A stretch of DNA of 64,000 nucleotides from Ceratotherium simum simum (lineage: Eukaryota > Chordata > Mammalia > Perissodactyla > Rhinocerotidae): contig NW_004454261.1 of the NCBI RefSeq assembly GCF_000283155.1, positions 383,312 through 447,311 of the forward strand. Direction: 5' to 3'. A program made the translations under genes and the position numbers. The notes beneath the pieces are model-generated. The model did not search any database. It was given only the letters and a program-made list of their open reading frames with translations, and was not told the DNA's origin. Of this stretch, positions 11,780 through 24,180 are shown piece after piece. Every line of letters starts with the position of its first letter. The stretch's first letter is position 1.

Positions 11780-12620
11780 TTTATTTTATTCCATTAGTTT
11801 ATAACATTATAAAAATTTCAGGCGTACATCACCCTATTTTAACTTCTGTATAGACTGCATTGTTTCACAATTAAAAGTCTAGTTTCCATCCATCACCATA
11901 TATATGTGCCCCTTAACCCTTTCATCCTCCCCCCATCCCCTTCCCCTCTGGTAACCACCAATATGTTCTCCATAACTATGTGTTTGTTTGTTTACTTCTA
12001 CATATAAGTGAAATCATATGGTAATTGTCTTTCTCCATCAGACTTATTTTGCTTAGCATAATACCCTCAGGGTCCATCCATGTTGTCACAAATAACAGGA
12101 TTTCATCTTTTTTATGGCTTAGTAGTATTCTTATATGTGTGTGTGTGTGCGCGCACGTGTGCGTACCACATCTTCTTTATCCATCCATCCATTGATGGGC
12201 ACTTAGGTTGCTTCCAAGTATTGTAAATATTGCTGCAGCAATCAAAGGGGTGCATACATCTTTTTGAAATAGTGCTTTCATGTTCTTTGGATAAATACCC
12301 AGGAGTGGAATAGCTGGATCATGTGGTATTTCTATTTTTAATGTTTTGAGAAATCTCCGTACTGTTTTCCATAGTGGCTGCACCAGTTTGCATTCCCACC
12401 AGCAATGTATGAAGGTTCCCTTTTCTCCACATCCTCTCCAACACTTGTTATTTGTCTTCTTCTTTATAATAGCCATTCTGACTGGTGTGAGGTGATATCT
12501 CATTGTAGTTTTTAATCTGCATTTCCCTAATAATTAGTGATGTTGAACATCTTTTCATGTTCCTTTTGGCCATCTGTATATCTTCTTTGGAAAAATGTTT
12601 GTTCATATCCTCTGCACAGT
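11780..12620 (-). mobile_element. L1 3' end (ORF2 C-terminus and 3'UTR), minus strand
   Basis: Minus-strand coding remnant at 12177-12503 has the L1 ORF2 C-terminal signature ([35 protein letters not shown]). It ends about 20 codons before the family's usual GIYP-to-CTR-to-IAAIFTI region decays. The 3'UTR runs down to 11780. It meets a + strand L1 piece head to head at about 12620. Confidence 0.9.
12133..12166 (+). repeat. (TG)n/(CG)n dinucleotide tract
   Basis: Alternating purine-pyrimidine 'tatgtgtgtgtgtgtgcgcg' continuing 'cacgtgtgcgt', inside the minus-strand L1. Confidence 0.9.
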
Positions 12621-12621
12621 A

Positions 12622-13635
12622 ATTTTAAAAGAAGAAATTAAGACATTCTTAGATGAACAAAAATTGATAGAATTCATCACTAGCAGAACTTCCCTACAAG
12701 AAATACTACAGAGAGTCATTTCAGACTAAAATGAAAGGACACTACACAGTAACTTGAATCCACATGAAGAAATAAAAAACACTAGTAAATTTAATAATAG
12801 TTAAATATAAAAGACAGTATATATATTTTTTATTACTCTCTTTTTCTTCTATATGATTTAAAAGACAACTGCATAAAGCAATAGTTATAAAGCTGTGTGG
12901 ATGGACTTATAATGTATAAAGATGTAATTTGTATGATAAAACTAGCACAAAGGAGGGAGAAGAGAATAGAGTTATAGAAGAATAATGTTTTGGTACACTA
13001 TTCACATTAAATTGGTATTAATCTGAACTATACTGTTTTAAGTTAATATGTCAATTGTAATCCCAAAGGCAACCACTAAGAAAATAACTCTAAAAGATAT
13101 CACATAAAGATAAAAATATTTAACACTATAGAAGGCAATAATTGAGAAATAGAGGAACAAGAAAGATATAAGACATATAGAAAGAATAAAAAAATGACAG
13201 ACCTAAATCCTACCTTATCAGTAATTATATTAAATGTAAATAGATTAAACACTCCAATCAAAAGGCACAGACTGGCATAATGGATAAAAAGAAATGATGC
13301 AACTCTGATTGCATCATGATGCAAATGATACTCTCTACAAGAGACATGCTTTAGATCCAAAGACACAAATAGTTTGGAAGTAAAAGGATGAAAAAAAGAT
13401 ACACCATGCAAACAGTAACCAAAGGAGAGCTGGAGTGGCTGCATTAATATCAGACAAAATAGACTTTAAGATAAAAAGTATTCCTAGAGACAAAGAAGGA
13501 TATTTTATAATGAAAAAGCATCAATCCAACAAAAAGATATAACAATATATATGCAGCTAATAACAGAACACCAAGACACATACAGCAAAAACTAAAAAAA
13601 TTGAAGAAGAAATAGACAATTCAATAATAATAGGT
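12622..13635 (+). mobile_element. Old L1M fragment: inter-ORF region and endonuclease start of ORF2
   Basis: Contains 'gaaatactacagagagtcat', 'tgaaaggacactacacagta', then a decayed endonuclease segment whose conceptual translation shows TPIKRHRLA, the LQET box as SLQET, and FRSKDTN (13230-13380). Stops and frameshifts throughout. Confidence 0.75.
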
Positions 13636-14030
13636 GAAGACTAACAAACAGTCTCATTCTGTTGTGTTTTTACTTTGCAAAAGTTTCCAACCTTCAAAAC
13701 TTTCTCTGTATCATGTGGGTGGAAATAAAAAACACAGAATATTAATGAATCATCTGAATATTTTGCCTTTGGAAATGGATGACTCTGATCATACCAGACA
13801 AACCATTCTCTGGATAACAATGACATACCCTAGATGTAATACAAACATCTAGAAGATGTCATTGAACATAACAGAGGATAAACAGAAGCAGGCAGATTTG
13901 GTGAGGATTCTATTATTGGAGGAGGGAGATATATAAAGTAAATTCTCAATTTCATGGCTTTAGTCAAAGGTTACTCAAATTCAATGCATCAAATGAGGCA
14001 GCAGAAGCACGAGTGGAAAAACAGCAGTCT
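13636..14030. other. No feature recognised
   Basis: AT-rich sequence between L1M fragments. The opposing open frames at 13634-13852 have no domain. Confidence 0.3.
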
Positions 14031-15905
14031 TTCTGGCTTGGGAAGCTAGGAGACTAAATCCAGAACAGGGCAGTCACTGGAGAGAGGGGAATCCCATAAG
14101 AGAAAAAGAGAGGAGAATTCCCAAATATAGTCTACCCATATCTCTATCTGACCTTTGAATCATGCATGCATGAATCAGACTGAAAACAAATAAGCTAGTG
14201 ACGAAAAATCTGAAATTACATTGGAGTTGTCACCCAAGAAATAGAGTTTGTGGTTCAAGTCTGACAAAGATAGTTCCCTGCTAAAACAAAAGAAGCAACA
14301 CTTATCAGAGAAAAATAACTGAATCCAGGTCTTTACATTTATAATGTCCAAGATACAATCCAAAATTATCCAAAAAATAAGGAACCAAGAAAAGTGAATG
14401 CATTTTCAAGAGAAAAGAAAGTTAGCAGAGACTAAACATGAGATGACCTAGATATTGAAAGTAGCAGGCAAGGATTTTAAAGAAGTTGTTATAAATGTCC
14501 TCAATGAAGATAGATAGATTAGATAGATAGATAGATAGATAGATAGATGTACAGATATATCAAAGGAATCAGTGATTCACAATTAATCAAAAGATAGAAA
14601 ATCTCATCCATATAATAGAAAATATTTTTAAAATCAAGTGTAAAGTCTAGAGCTGAAAAATACAAAGTATGAAATATAAAATATACTGGATGGACTTAAA
14701 AACAAATGAGAAATCACAGAGCAAGGAGTAAGTGAACTGGAAGAAAAGATCAATAAAAAAAGAAAAAAGTTAGAGAAGATTGAACAGAGTGTCAGGGGCC
14801 TGTTAGATAATATAAAACAGTATGACATACATTTAATTGGAATCACAGAAGAAGAAGAGAGAGAAATTGGGGCATAAAAACACACTTGAAGAAATAATGG
14901 CCATAATTTTTTCCAAATTACTGGATGACACAAATTTATAGATTCCAGGTGATCAACAAACACCAAGCAGAATAAACAATAAAGAAGGCCATGCCAAAGC
15001 AAATTATAATCAAATTTACAAAAGCCAAAGATAAAAAGCAAATCTTGAAAGCAGCAGGAGAAAAATGACACATTTCATACAGAAGAACAATGATTTATTA
15101 ACAGTTGACTTCTAATCAGAAACTATAGAGATCAGAGAGAATGGAACAGTATCTTTGAGTGCTGAAGGAAAAAAAGTGCAGCCAACCAAGAGTTCTATAT
15201 ACAGCAAGAAGGAAGGCAAAATAAAGACATTTTCATATAAAAGCAAACTAAGAATAATTGTCACCATGGAAATGAAACCAAGTGGAAATTCAAATCCTCA
15301 GAAAGGAATACAACACACTGGAAGTGGTAAATATCTGGGTAAGTACAAAATACTTTTAAAATATTTTCCCTCTTAATTTCTTTAAAATACATGCCATTGT
15401 TTAAAGTAAAAATTACAACACTGTTTTGTGAGGGTTATAAGGTATGTAGATGCAACATATATAAGAACTACAGCATACAGGATGGGAAGGAATATGGAGC
15501 TGTACAGTTGCAAGATCTCTATATTGAAATGGTACAATGGTAACAGTAAGTGGGCTAAAAAAAAAAATGTCCAAAGGAGTATGATTAAAATGGCAATAGA
15601 AAAATTAAAATGGAATTCTAAAAAATATTCAAATGCTCAAAAAAAATCAGGAAAAGAATAACAGAAGAACAAGCAAAATAGAGGATACAAATAGCAAACA
15701 AGTTTTTAAAAAAGTAGTAGACCCAAACTTTACCAAATCAATAATTGCATTAAATGAAAATGGACTAAACTCTCCAGTTAAGAGGCAGAGATTTTATTAA
15801 TGGATTGAAAAAACCAAGATCTAACTATATGCTATCTACAACAGACACTTGAAATGAACTGTAAATATAAAAACATTGGATGAAATGAAATAAAAAGCTG
15901 GAGTT
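14031..15905 (+). mobile_element. Old L1M fragment: 5'UTR, ORF1-like, inter-ORF and endonuclease start
   Basis: Has the L1M leader ('ggcaaggattttaaagaagt'), a degenerate lysine/glutamate-rich ORF1-like coiled-coil stretch (14640-15060), the inter-ORF segment ('ttctatatacagcaagaagg', 'aagacattttcatataaaag') and an endonuclease start ('ggactaaactctccagttaa', 15760-15800). No intact ORF. Confidence 0.65.
14510..14548 (+). repeat. (GATA)n microsatellite
   Basis: About nine GATA units with one interruption, within the L1M leader. Confidence 0.95.
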
Positions 15906-15914
15906 TTTTGGACT

Positions 15915-17165
15915 AAAATTAGGGACTTTTGCTTCTGGCCATGATAGAGTAACAGGGACCAAATTTACCCTCCTGCCTTAAACAGCAAAAAAAACTGTCC
16001 AAAATATATGAAAAGATTATTTTAAGACATTGAATAACAGGCACAGGACAGGACAATGATCCCTGAGAAGGGGTAAACAAATTAGAGATTAAATAAAGAC
16101 TTCTTAACTAGGGCACTAAAAGCATGAACCATAAAACAGTGATCAAAGAGACTTCACAAAAATTAAAAGCATTTTCTCTTCTAAATACACAATTAATAAC
16201 CTGAAAAACCAATCCCAGAGAGGGAAGAAATATTTACACATTTTATATCATGCATCTAGAAAGAGATTTGTACCCAGAGAATTCTTACAACTCAATAGAA
16301 TTCTTACAACTCAATAATTAGGAGACAAAACCTCAGCGGAAAAAAAATTTGATAGACACTTTCCAAAAGAAGATATACTGATGGCAGATCAAGACATGAA
16401 AAGATGTTCCATATCACTAGTCATCAGGGAAGTTCAAATTAAAATGACAATAAATTACCACTAGAATGGCTAAAACCAAAATGACTAACCGTACCAAGTA
16501 TCGTTGAGGATGTGAAGCAAATGGAACTCTCGTCCACTGCTGATGGGATTGATTACAATATGGGACGGACACTTGGGGAAACACCTGGAAGTTTCTTACA
16601 AAGTTAAACACACACCTACCCTATGACCTTCAATCCTGCTCCTAAGAACTTACCCGAGAGAAATGATAACGTACCTCCACATAAAGACCTATACACAATG
16701 GTCATAGGATCATCATTCATAATAGCCCAAAACTGGAAACAACACAAATGCCCATCAGCTGATGAATGCACAAATAAACGGTGTCACATCAACACTTTGG
16801 AGTACTACTCAGCAATAAAAAGGCACAGAATATTGATACACATAACATTATGGATGAATCAAAAACATTATGCTAAGAGGAATATGTCAAGCATGAAAGG
16901 TTATATACTGTGCGGATTCCATTTATAAGAAATTCTAGGAAAGGCAAAACTATAGTAGCAGAAACTAGATCAGCGCATGCCTGGGGGTAGACTATGGACA
17001 GTAACTACAAAAGAATCATTAAGGTAACTTTTTAGGGCAACAGAGATGTTCTAGATCTTGACTGTGGGGGCGTTACGTGACCTTACACATTTTATAAAAC
17101 TCATCACACTGTACACTTAAAATGGTTGAATTTTATTGTATATAAATTATATCTCAATTAAAAAT
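15915..17165 (+). mobile_element. Old L1M: 5' start joined to ORF2 3' end and 3'UTR
   Basis: 15915-16105 is an L1M 5' start ('gcttctggccatgatagagt', 'ggacaatgatccctgagaa'). From ~16110 it is ORF2 3' sequence ('gggcactaaaagcatgaacc', 'cttccaaaagaagatatac'), ending with the 3'UTR at 'tataaattatatctcaatta'. About 4 kb of body is missing. Confidence 0.65.
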
Positions 17166-17534
17166 AAACCTTCACACTGATGGTGGCAAAATTGAAAATA
17201 TGGACTCTGGGTCTGGTTTATTGAGGCACTAAACCATGTCAGCAAACACCCATCTCCCAATGTCTTATTCTGTGAGGAAAGTACTATACTTTTCTCAACA
17301 AATGTAACCACCCTTAGTCAACTTTCCACTTCCTTGTCACCGAGAACGATCTTCAACACAAGAGAATGATCCTCCAAAGTCACAGCTCTCCTGCTTAACC
17401 CATCTTGATCACATAGATGGCCTGTAAGTGGGTGCAGTCACCTGCTTAGATTCTTCAGGAAACTTTCTGATGGTGGGTAGGGAGTCTAGCTTTTCACAGA
17501 TCCAGAATACTGAGTGTGAGATTGAATACCTTCT
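17166..17534. other. No feature recognised
   Basis: About 370 bp without a supported exon or named repeat. Confidence 0.3.
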
Positions 17535-17632
17535 TTAAAAAATCACGTTGCACACCCTAAATGTATACCATTTTTATTTGTCAATCATAACTCAATAAAG
17601 CTGGAAAAAATAATTTAAAAAAAAAAAAACCA
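17535..17632 (+). mobile_element. L1 3' tail
   Basis: 'caccctaaatgtatacc', 'caatcataactcaataaagc' and a 13-A tail. Confidence 0.6.
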
Positions 17633-17924
17633 CATCAGCTTCTATTTCTCAGGTTTGAACTTCAACTTCCTGGTAGACTGCCTGCAGAAATGACCCCCAC
17701 TCATTCCTCCCATCTTTGCATTCTTATGCCACTTCTCCCATCAAGATGTGGAATCTACATCTCATCTCAAATCTGGGTTGATCTTTTGATTTGCTTCCAC
17801 TAAATGAAAGCGGAACTGGCCCAGTGCCAATGCCAGCCTTAGGTCCTAGGAGAATAGGCAGCTTCCATTTTTGCCTCCTTAGGATCCAGCCACCAAGTAA
17901 AGAAGCTTGGGATAACTTTGGAAG

Positions 17925-18530
17925 ACGATTTGGCAGTTTCTTACAAAACTAAACATACTCTTACCGTACGATCTGGCAATCACACCCCTTGATCTTTACT
18001 CAAAGGAGTTGAAACTTTACGTCCACACAGAAACCTGCACACAGATGTTTGCAGCAGCTGTATTCATAATTGCCCAAACTTGGTAGCAACCAAGATGTCC
18101 TTCAGTAGGTGAATGGATAAATAATCTGTGGTACATCCAGGCAATGGAATATTATTCAGTGCTGAAAAGAAATGAGCTAGCAAGACATGGAGGCACCTTA
18201 AATGCATATCACTAAGTGAAAGAAGTCAATCTGAAAAGGCTACATACTGTATGATTCCCACTCATGGTAAATACATGTCATCATATACTTGTCAAAATGC
18301 ATAGAATGTACAACACCAAGAGGGAACCCTAATGTAAACTGTAGACTTTGGGTATCAATGTAAGTTCATCAAGTGTAAAAAATGTACCACTCTTTGCAGG
18401 ATGTTGATAAATAATGAGGCTATGCATGTGGTGAGGGGTGGAGTTGGGGGTATACGATGACTCTCTGTATCTTCCGCTCAAAACTGCTCTAAAAAAATAG
18501 TCTATTTTTTTTTTTAATTTGGGCTGGTAA
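17925..18530 (+). mobile_element. L1 ORF2 3' end and 3'UTR
   Basis: Shows 'gcagctgtattcataattgc', 'ggtgaatggataaataatc', 'gcaatggaatattattcagt' and a 3'UTR ending 'aaaactgctctaaaaaaata'. Confidence 0.8.
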
Positions 18531-18837
18531 CCTTTTCCCTTACATCTCTGTTCCATTGATCCTTTAAGATGTAGTTTGGCTGTTAGCTTGGGCTTGGCCC
18601 CAGAGGAAGTGGCATTATATAAAGGGATAAAAAAGAACTTTGGAGTCAAAATAGACCTTGGATTTTAATTTAGGCTTTGCTGTTAACCTTTCCCAAGGTA
18701 CTTAACCTCTTTAAACCCGTTCTCTCACCGTTGTTCACCGTGTCTTTTTATATCTACATTATGTAGATGTCTATGAATTGTTTTTAAAATTCTAATTGTC
18801 GCTGAAAATTCAAGAGATGGACCTCAAGATGACACTA

Positions 18838-19089
18838 CTGGGACCGGCCCAGTTGCACAGCGGTTAAGTGTGCGCACTCCACTGTGGTGGCCCAGGGTCC
18901 CTAGGTTAGGATCCCAGGCATACACTGACACTTTGCTTGTCAAGCCATGCTGTGGCAGCATCCCATATAAAGTGGAGGAAGATGGGCATAGATGTTAGCC
19001 CAGGGCCAATCTTCCTTAAGCAAAAAGAGGAAGATTGGCAACAGATGTTAGCTCAGAGCTAATCTTCCTCACAAAAAAAAAAAAAAAAA
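18838..19089 (+). mobile_element. ERE SINE (long form)
   Basis: Starts 'ctgggaccggcccagttgc' and ends with an 18-A tail. TSD AGATGACACTA is at 18827-18837 and 19090-19100. Confidence 0.95.
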
Positions 19090-19100
19090 AGATGACACTA

Positions 19101-19951
19101 TTTATTTCCCAGGAACTCAGTTAATACACGTTCAATAGATTTTTTTAAAAACTTGCTGCAAACCAATGTGACCTCAATAAAATAATAAAAAGTAACAAAA
19201 ACATGACAACCTAATTGAATCTGAAAAGACATCAGCTAAAAATAAAATTGAAGTTACGAAAACTACTGCTGTTACAGTGGATCTTGCTATGTAGCTTTTC
19301 TAGGTATTTTAGCTAGAAATGATACAAATCCATCATAATTAGAAAGAAAATGTAAAACTAAGCAGCCACAATAGAAAAAATGAAACTCTATATGTCATGT
19401 GATTCTTAGCCCAGTACTTCTCAACATTTTATGAAACTTAACAACAAATATGCAGAAGCCCCTATGAGGGTTCATACTTCACAGTAAAAGTCAGAAAACT
19501 ACAAGAACTGTCAGGGAAATATTTTTCTTCCCATGGTAACAATGCAACCTCAAGAAAAAAAAACCCTGAAATTTAATCTTCATCAATAAATATCGTTGGC
19601 AATTTTTTAAAAATATTGCTGGAAATTTGAAGCAGCAAGTATTAGGACAAATTATGTATTGTGAGAGGTCAGATAACAATATAGCTATTTCAAAATTGAC
19701 TCTACTCACAGTATTTCTAGATTCTGTTCCTATCGAGAAATAGTCAAATAATTACTTTTTCTATGAGTCACTAAGGAAAAGATGTGCTGGAGAAGATACG
19801 TCCTTGACGGTAATCCACACATCAACCCTGATGTACAGGCTATTCTACATTACTCATAAACCCTGACTTTACAGCCTGATGCTGTAACACGTAAGACTTT
19901 GGGGTTATCTCTCCCAGGGAGTGGTGACTGTATTTTGCAAGCAGGAAAAAG
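19101..19951. other. AT-rich DNA, no feature recognised
   Basis: 850 bp of AT-rich, probably single-copy sequence. A short minus-strand open frame at 19491-19709 has no recognised homology. Confidence 0.3.
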
Positions 19952-20835
19952 TGTTACCAAACTAGGGTTCGTTTTGCCCACCACACGATGTGCCAATCAC
20001 TGAGATGACGAGTTTGCAGCAGAGAAAGGGTTTATTCACAAGGCAGCCAAGCGAGGAGATGCCAGACCAAATCTGAAACTGGCCTCCCCGAAAATCGGGA
20101 TTGGGGATATTTATGGGGTAGAGGGGGCAGGGTGGTCTGAAGTGTGGCAATAGATGATTGGAGGTAAGGAGGAGTGAGGTAATGAATGATCTACTCAGGG
20201 CCAGCCCTGTGGCTTAGCGGTTAAGTGCGTGCGCTCCGCTGCTGGCGCCCCGGGTTCGGATCCCCGGCACGCACCGACTCACCGCTTCTCCGGCCATGCT
20301 GAGGCCGCGTCCCACATACAGCAACTAAAAGGATGTGCAGCTATGACATACAACTATCTACTGGGGCTTTGGGGGAAAATAAATAAATAAAATCTTTAAA
20401 AAAAAAAATGAATGATCTGCTCAAGCATAGTCAAGCTTCATGGCTCTTCATAGGACATCTGTTCACAAAAGGGTGGTGTTAGATTGATCTGAGGGTGGAC
20501 TTTTCAGCTCCCTGATGTCAGGAGGTCACCTATCAGACACCCACACAGGCCCAGTTGGTGAGTTGGTGGTCTCCACCGGCCTGAACTGGACAGGGGGATT
20601 GACTCATAGTTCCTGAAAAACAACTCAAGCCCCCATTACCATGGTGACCCAAGCATCAGAGAGATGTTCTCTATGAGGAACCTCGTGGGAGTTGAGAATA
20701 TCTTGCCTATCCACATGACTTTGAGAAACCAGCAGCACAGCTAACAATGAGCAAGTGAACAACTAAAGACTACAATTAATAATTGCCAAAAGAACTTTAG
20801 TTACTAGCTACCTAGTCATCAGTGGCTAACTGTCC
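19952..20835 (-). mobile_element. LTR, family A, copy 2, carrying an ERE
   Basis: The minus-strand counterpart of the 5 kb copy. Begins TGTTACCAAACTAGG and shares 'gatgacgagtttgcagcaga', 'attcacaaggcagccaagc', 'ttaccatggtgacc' and 'agttagccactgatgac' (complement). ERE insertion at 20198-20406. Confidence 0.75.
20198..20406 (+). mobile_element. ERE SINE (short form) in family A LTR
   Basis: Close to the ERE consensus. TSD AATGAATGATCTRCTCA (one mismatch) is at 20181-20197 and 20407-20423. Confidence 0.95.
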
Positions 20836-20859
20836 ACTGGTTTCCAGAGAATGAGCTAA

Positions 20860-21175
20860 GTTTTTGGTGACCTGATGGGTGGACTCTCACAGTGATGAAT
20901 ATATTCCACCTGATATTTTCAGCATCCCTTCTTCCAGGGTCATGGGAGCATGCCACTTTCCCTGCATCCTCTGAAGTTAGGCAGGGCAGCATGACACACC
21001 TTGGCCAGTGGAAAGTGAGTGATAACAACATTTCAGCCTAGCGTGAGCAGATCTGAACCCCTTTCTCACCTGCACATAGCACGAGCAGAAAATAAACTTT
21101 CACTGTATAAAGACATTTAAGGGCTGTTTGTCATGACAGCATAACTAGCCTAGACTACCCTGACCAATACACAAG
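20860..21175 (+). mobile_element. Possible old MaLR-like LTR fragment
   Basis: 'ggccagtggaaagtgagtg', 'gagcagaaaataaactttc' and the end 'agcctagactaccctgacc' resemble ancient mammalian LTRs with AATAAA and '...ctgaccaatacaca' ends. Divergence is high. Confidence 0.4.
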
Positions 21176-21394
21176 CTTCAGGAGAAGGAGGAGGTATCAG
21201 CTTTGACGATGAAATTAGAGATTTTTTTAGCTCCTATCAAGGCAACGGTCTTGAAAGGTAAGTTTGGTGCAGAAAAAAAAAAAGTATTTTGTAAATTCTT
21301 TAAGTTCTAATTGTATGTTGACATTCTGATCTGAAAGACTTATGGACAAGGTTATTATATGTCAGATATAGAGCTGAGGTTATGATAATGATAA

Positions 21395-21640
21395 TTAATA
21401 ACAATAGTAGTAGTGGTAGTCTTGATAGTAATGGCCACCACCAGTTCCTTACTGCATGCTAGCCCGGTGCTAAATACTTTATGAATATTATCTCCTTTCA
21501 TCTTTATAGCAAGTCTATGGGGTAGGTAGCATTATTACTTTCAGGAACTGAGGCACAGAGAGGTTAAGTAATTTACCCAAGGTCACACAGCCACTAAGTG
21601 ATGGAGGCCGGGATTCAAATTTAGGCTCCAGGTTCAGAAT
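21395..21640 (-). repeat. MIR SINE
   Basis: Contains the MIR core complement 'gcacagagaggttaagtaat', 'cccaaggtcacacagcc' and 'ccgggattcaaatttagg'. Confidence 0.85.
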
Positions 21641-21714
21641 TAGGAGGAGTAAAGTGAAGCGAGACATGCCAGGGCAGAGTCAGATCTAATCTTTATTTTA
21701 GACATTTTCGGTGA

Positions 21715-21880
21715 AGGGAGTCAAAAGGTACAAACTTCCAATTATAAAATAAATAAAACATGGGGATGTAATGTACAGCATGGTGACTATAGTAAATAAT
21801 ACTGTATTGTATGCTGGAAAGTTGCTAAGAGTAAATCTTAAAATTTCTCAACGCAAGAAAAACATTTGTCAAAAAAATTT
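21715..21880 (+). mobile_element. L1 3'UTR fragment
   Basis: 'ggggatgtaatgtacagcat', 'ggtgactatagtaaataata' and 'gaaagttgctaagagtaaat' match the L1 3'UTR at 40440-40540. Confidence 0.8.
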
Positions 21881-22758
21881 TTCAGAAGACATTTTGGCAT
21901 TTTGTTCATCATGCACATCTTTTGGCATTCAGTTTTTCATTTTTAAAAATACTATGCTAGAATATTATTTATCTTGATGGCTGAGTTTTGGGGTGCTGCC
22001 TTGAATTTTGCACCTGAGTGCCTCACCCACCTCATTGCTAGGCTGGCTGGCTTTCGAACCTGAGCTTTTAGCCTCTGGGTCATACAAGCTCTCACCATAA
22101 AGAAAGGGGGAAAATCCAAACTTTCCCAGTCCTCGTGGCTTGTGAGATGGAGAAGGGGAAACAAGTGCTAAGACAGAGGTGTCCTGATGTCCCCTCTCCC
22201 AGCTGAAATCCCAGAAGGGGAAGGCATGACATGTGGTTAAGTGGAGAGCCGTAAGCCAAGGGGACTTTGTCTCCTTCCCATTTAGGACTCTGGCAAGGAG
22301 AACATCAAGAGGCATAGCCCTATGGCAAGTTGGGGGCATCCAGAGCAAAGGGACAGTGGAGGGGCAGCCGAGTTGGACAAAGAGGATGGCTGAGTTGGCA
22401 CCTGCGAGCTGCCCTCCCTTCCCATTGCCCCATGGGAAAAGCAGAAGGCAGCCAAAGATCACTCAAAGGTGGGCTTCAGGCTTGCCTTAGGAGGCAAGTG
22501 AAACTGACTTCCTGAGTCCAGATTGCCTCCCCCACCCCCGGGGCCTCTCCCCTCAGTTCCCTCCCCTGCACCATGCCCCGGACTCCCCTGACTTCTCAGA
22601 AAAGAAGTAGCAAGGGAGATGGAAAGTTAGCTGGCAAGAGGAGGGGGGCCCTTCACATCCCCTCCCTGCAGCCTCTTGCATGAAGGTGGGGGAAGCTCTG
22701 GTTTAAGAACTTCCTCAAATGGCTCGCACCACCCTGCGCAGAGCTGCACAGTAGGGAG

Positions 22759-22776
22759 AGCGATCGATCGATCGAT
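22759..22776. repeat. (CGAT)n palindromic tetranucleotide run
   Basis: Four units of CGAT in 'gcgatcgatcgatcgatgg'. CpG-rich simple repeat, self-complementary. Confidence 0.9.
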
Positions 22777-23531
22777 GGAGCCCCCCTTAGGGTCCCCAGC
22801 TCAGTTACACAAAGCAGTGGGGAAACCCAGATAGATGATGCAAATGTGCCTTCCAACACAAGCTCATCCTCCCCCAAGCCCTTTGCTATGTGGCGTAGTC
22901 TCCCTCTCTCAGCCTGTTACTGTTGAAAATGGAAATCACAGCCTGCCCCACTTCATAGGGCTCTGACAATGGTTCAGAAAGGTGCCACCTGCCAAGTTCT
23001 TAGCACGGGGCTAAGCCCTCAGTAATCAACGGGTCTTTGGTCTTTTGTTTGTGTCTTTGTTACTACAAATCACGCCGCATTGATTTATGTCTGTATATTT
23101 GCATGTGTGACGTGTGCGAGTGTGCTTACGCAATGAAATCCCTTCAGCCAAACTGCTGAGCGGAAGGCGAGGTACATTCTGACATCTTGATTGATTTCAC
23201 CAAACTGTCCTTCCAAAAGGTTGGCTCCATGTCAAATCCCAGCCTCCAGGTATCGAGGATGCCTCTCACCCACACTCTGGCAGTACAGGCAATCATCAAA
23301 CGCTTTGATCTTTTACCAAATCAAAGGGCAAAAAGGAAAAGTGTATTTCATGAGCTTTCAATTTCTAATTCTCTTATCAAGGAGACACTGTTTCGTATGC
23401 ATTTCTATGTCTTTTTATAAGCTGGCTGCTCCTGTTTGTTTCATTTTCTAGAGTGTATTAGTCATTAACTTCTAAGTTATTTATATCTTAAGGAAATCAG
23501 TCTTTAGTAGTCATTCTTGCTGCTCATGTTT

Positions 23532-23557
23532 TGTGTGTGTGTGTGTGTGTGTGTGTG
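23532..23557 (+). repeat. (TG)n microsatellite
   Basis: Thirteen TG units. Confidence 0.95.
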
Positions 23558-23720
23558 CCTTTTAACTTGATGGCATTTTTAACGGAGGAACTATTAATTC
23601 ATATGTGAAATATACCGACATTCTTTTATGTCTTCTTAGTTGATTTAAAAGTCTTCACCTCACCAAGATGAATTTTTAGGAATTTACCATACTTTCAGCA
23701 CGTTGATGGTTTCTTTCTTT

Positions 23721-23745
23721 TTTGTTTGTTTGTTTGTTTGTTTTT
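23721..23745 (+). repeat. (TTTG)n repeat
   Basis: Five to six TTTG units. Confidence 0.9.
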
Positions 23746-23974
23746 GTCTTTGAACACTTAAATCTTTGATCTAGCTGAAATTTATTTTGCGTTTAACCTT
23801 CTTTTAACCTTTTCTGCCAACGAGTGATTGATGTAATTGGCGTTTTGTTGCTCAGAGAGGCTGATGTCCTTTTTCTGTGTTTATAAGCCACTTAAACTTC
23901 TTTCTTCGTGAATTGTCTGCTTGTGCCCTTTGCCCATTCTTTTCATGAGCACTTTCTGAGGGAAAATAACAAAA

Positions 23975-24180
23975 TTGAGAGCCGACCCTTATTAAGCACT
24001 CACTGTGTGCCTGCACCATGCTAAGGGCCATGCCTACATCTTTCCTTTAAACCTCATCACAGCCCATTTTATAGCTGGAAACATAGAACTTAAAAGCTGA
24101 TGAGGGCATGAGTTTCCCAAAACTTCAAGGCTAAAATGTGACATTCTGGAGATTGGGATCCAGGTGTGTTGAGGGTCTCC
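23975..24180 (-). repeat. Degenerate MIR/L2-like SINE fragment
   Basis: 'ttattaagcactcactgtgt', 'aacctcatcacagcccattt' and 'gggatccaggtgt' recall a complement MIR. Confidence 0.5.

Larger units (their letters stand above)
21885..23970. other. Mostly single-copy-looking DNA, no gene recognised
   Basis: 22000-22900 is GC-richer than its surroundings and holds a 165-codon minus-strand open frame (21965-22462) without recognisable domain. A probable MIR 3' fragment lies at about 22930-23035. Simple repeats are listed separately. Confidence 0.35.

Noticed and set aside
12177..12503. 108-codon frame with clear protein similarity
   Set aside because: It is the C-terminus of L1 ORF2 in a dead L1, not a host gene.
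21965..22462. 165-codon minus-strand open frame in a GC-rich region
   Set aside because: No recognisable domain, no splice or promoter context, and proline/serine-rich low-information composition; GC-rich DNA gives such frames by chance.
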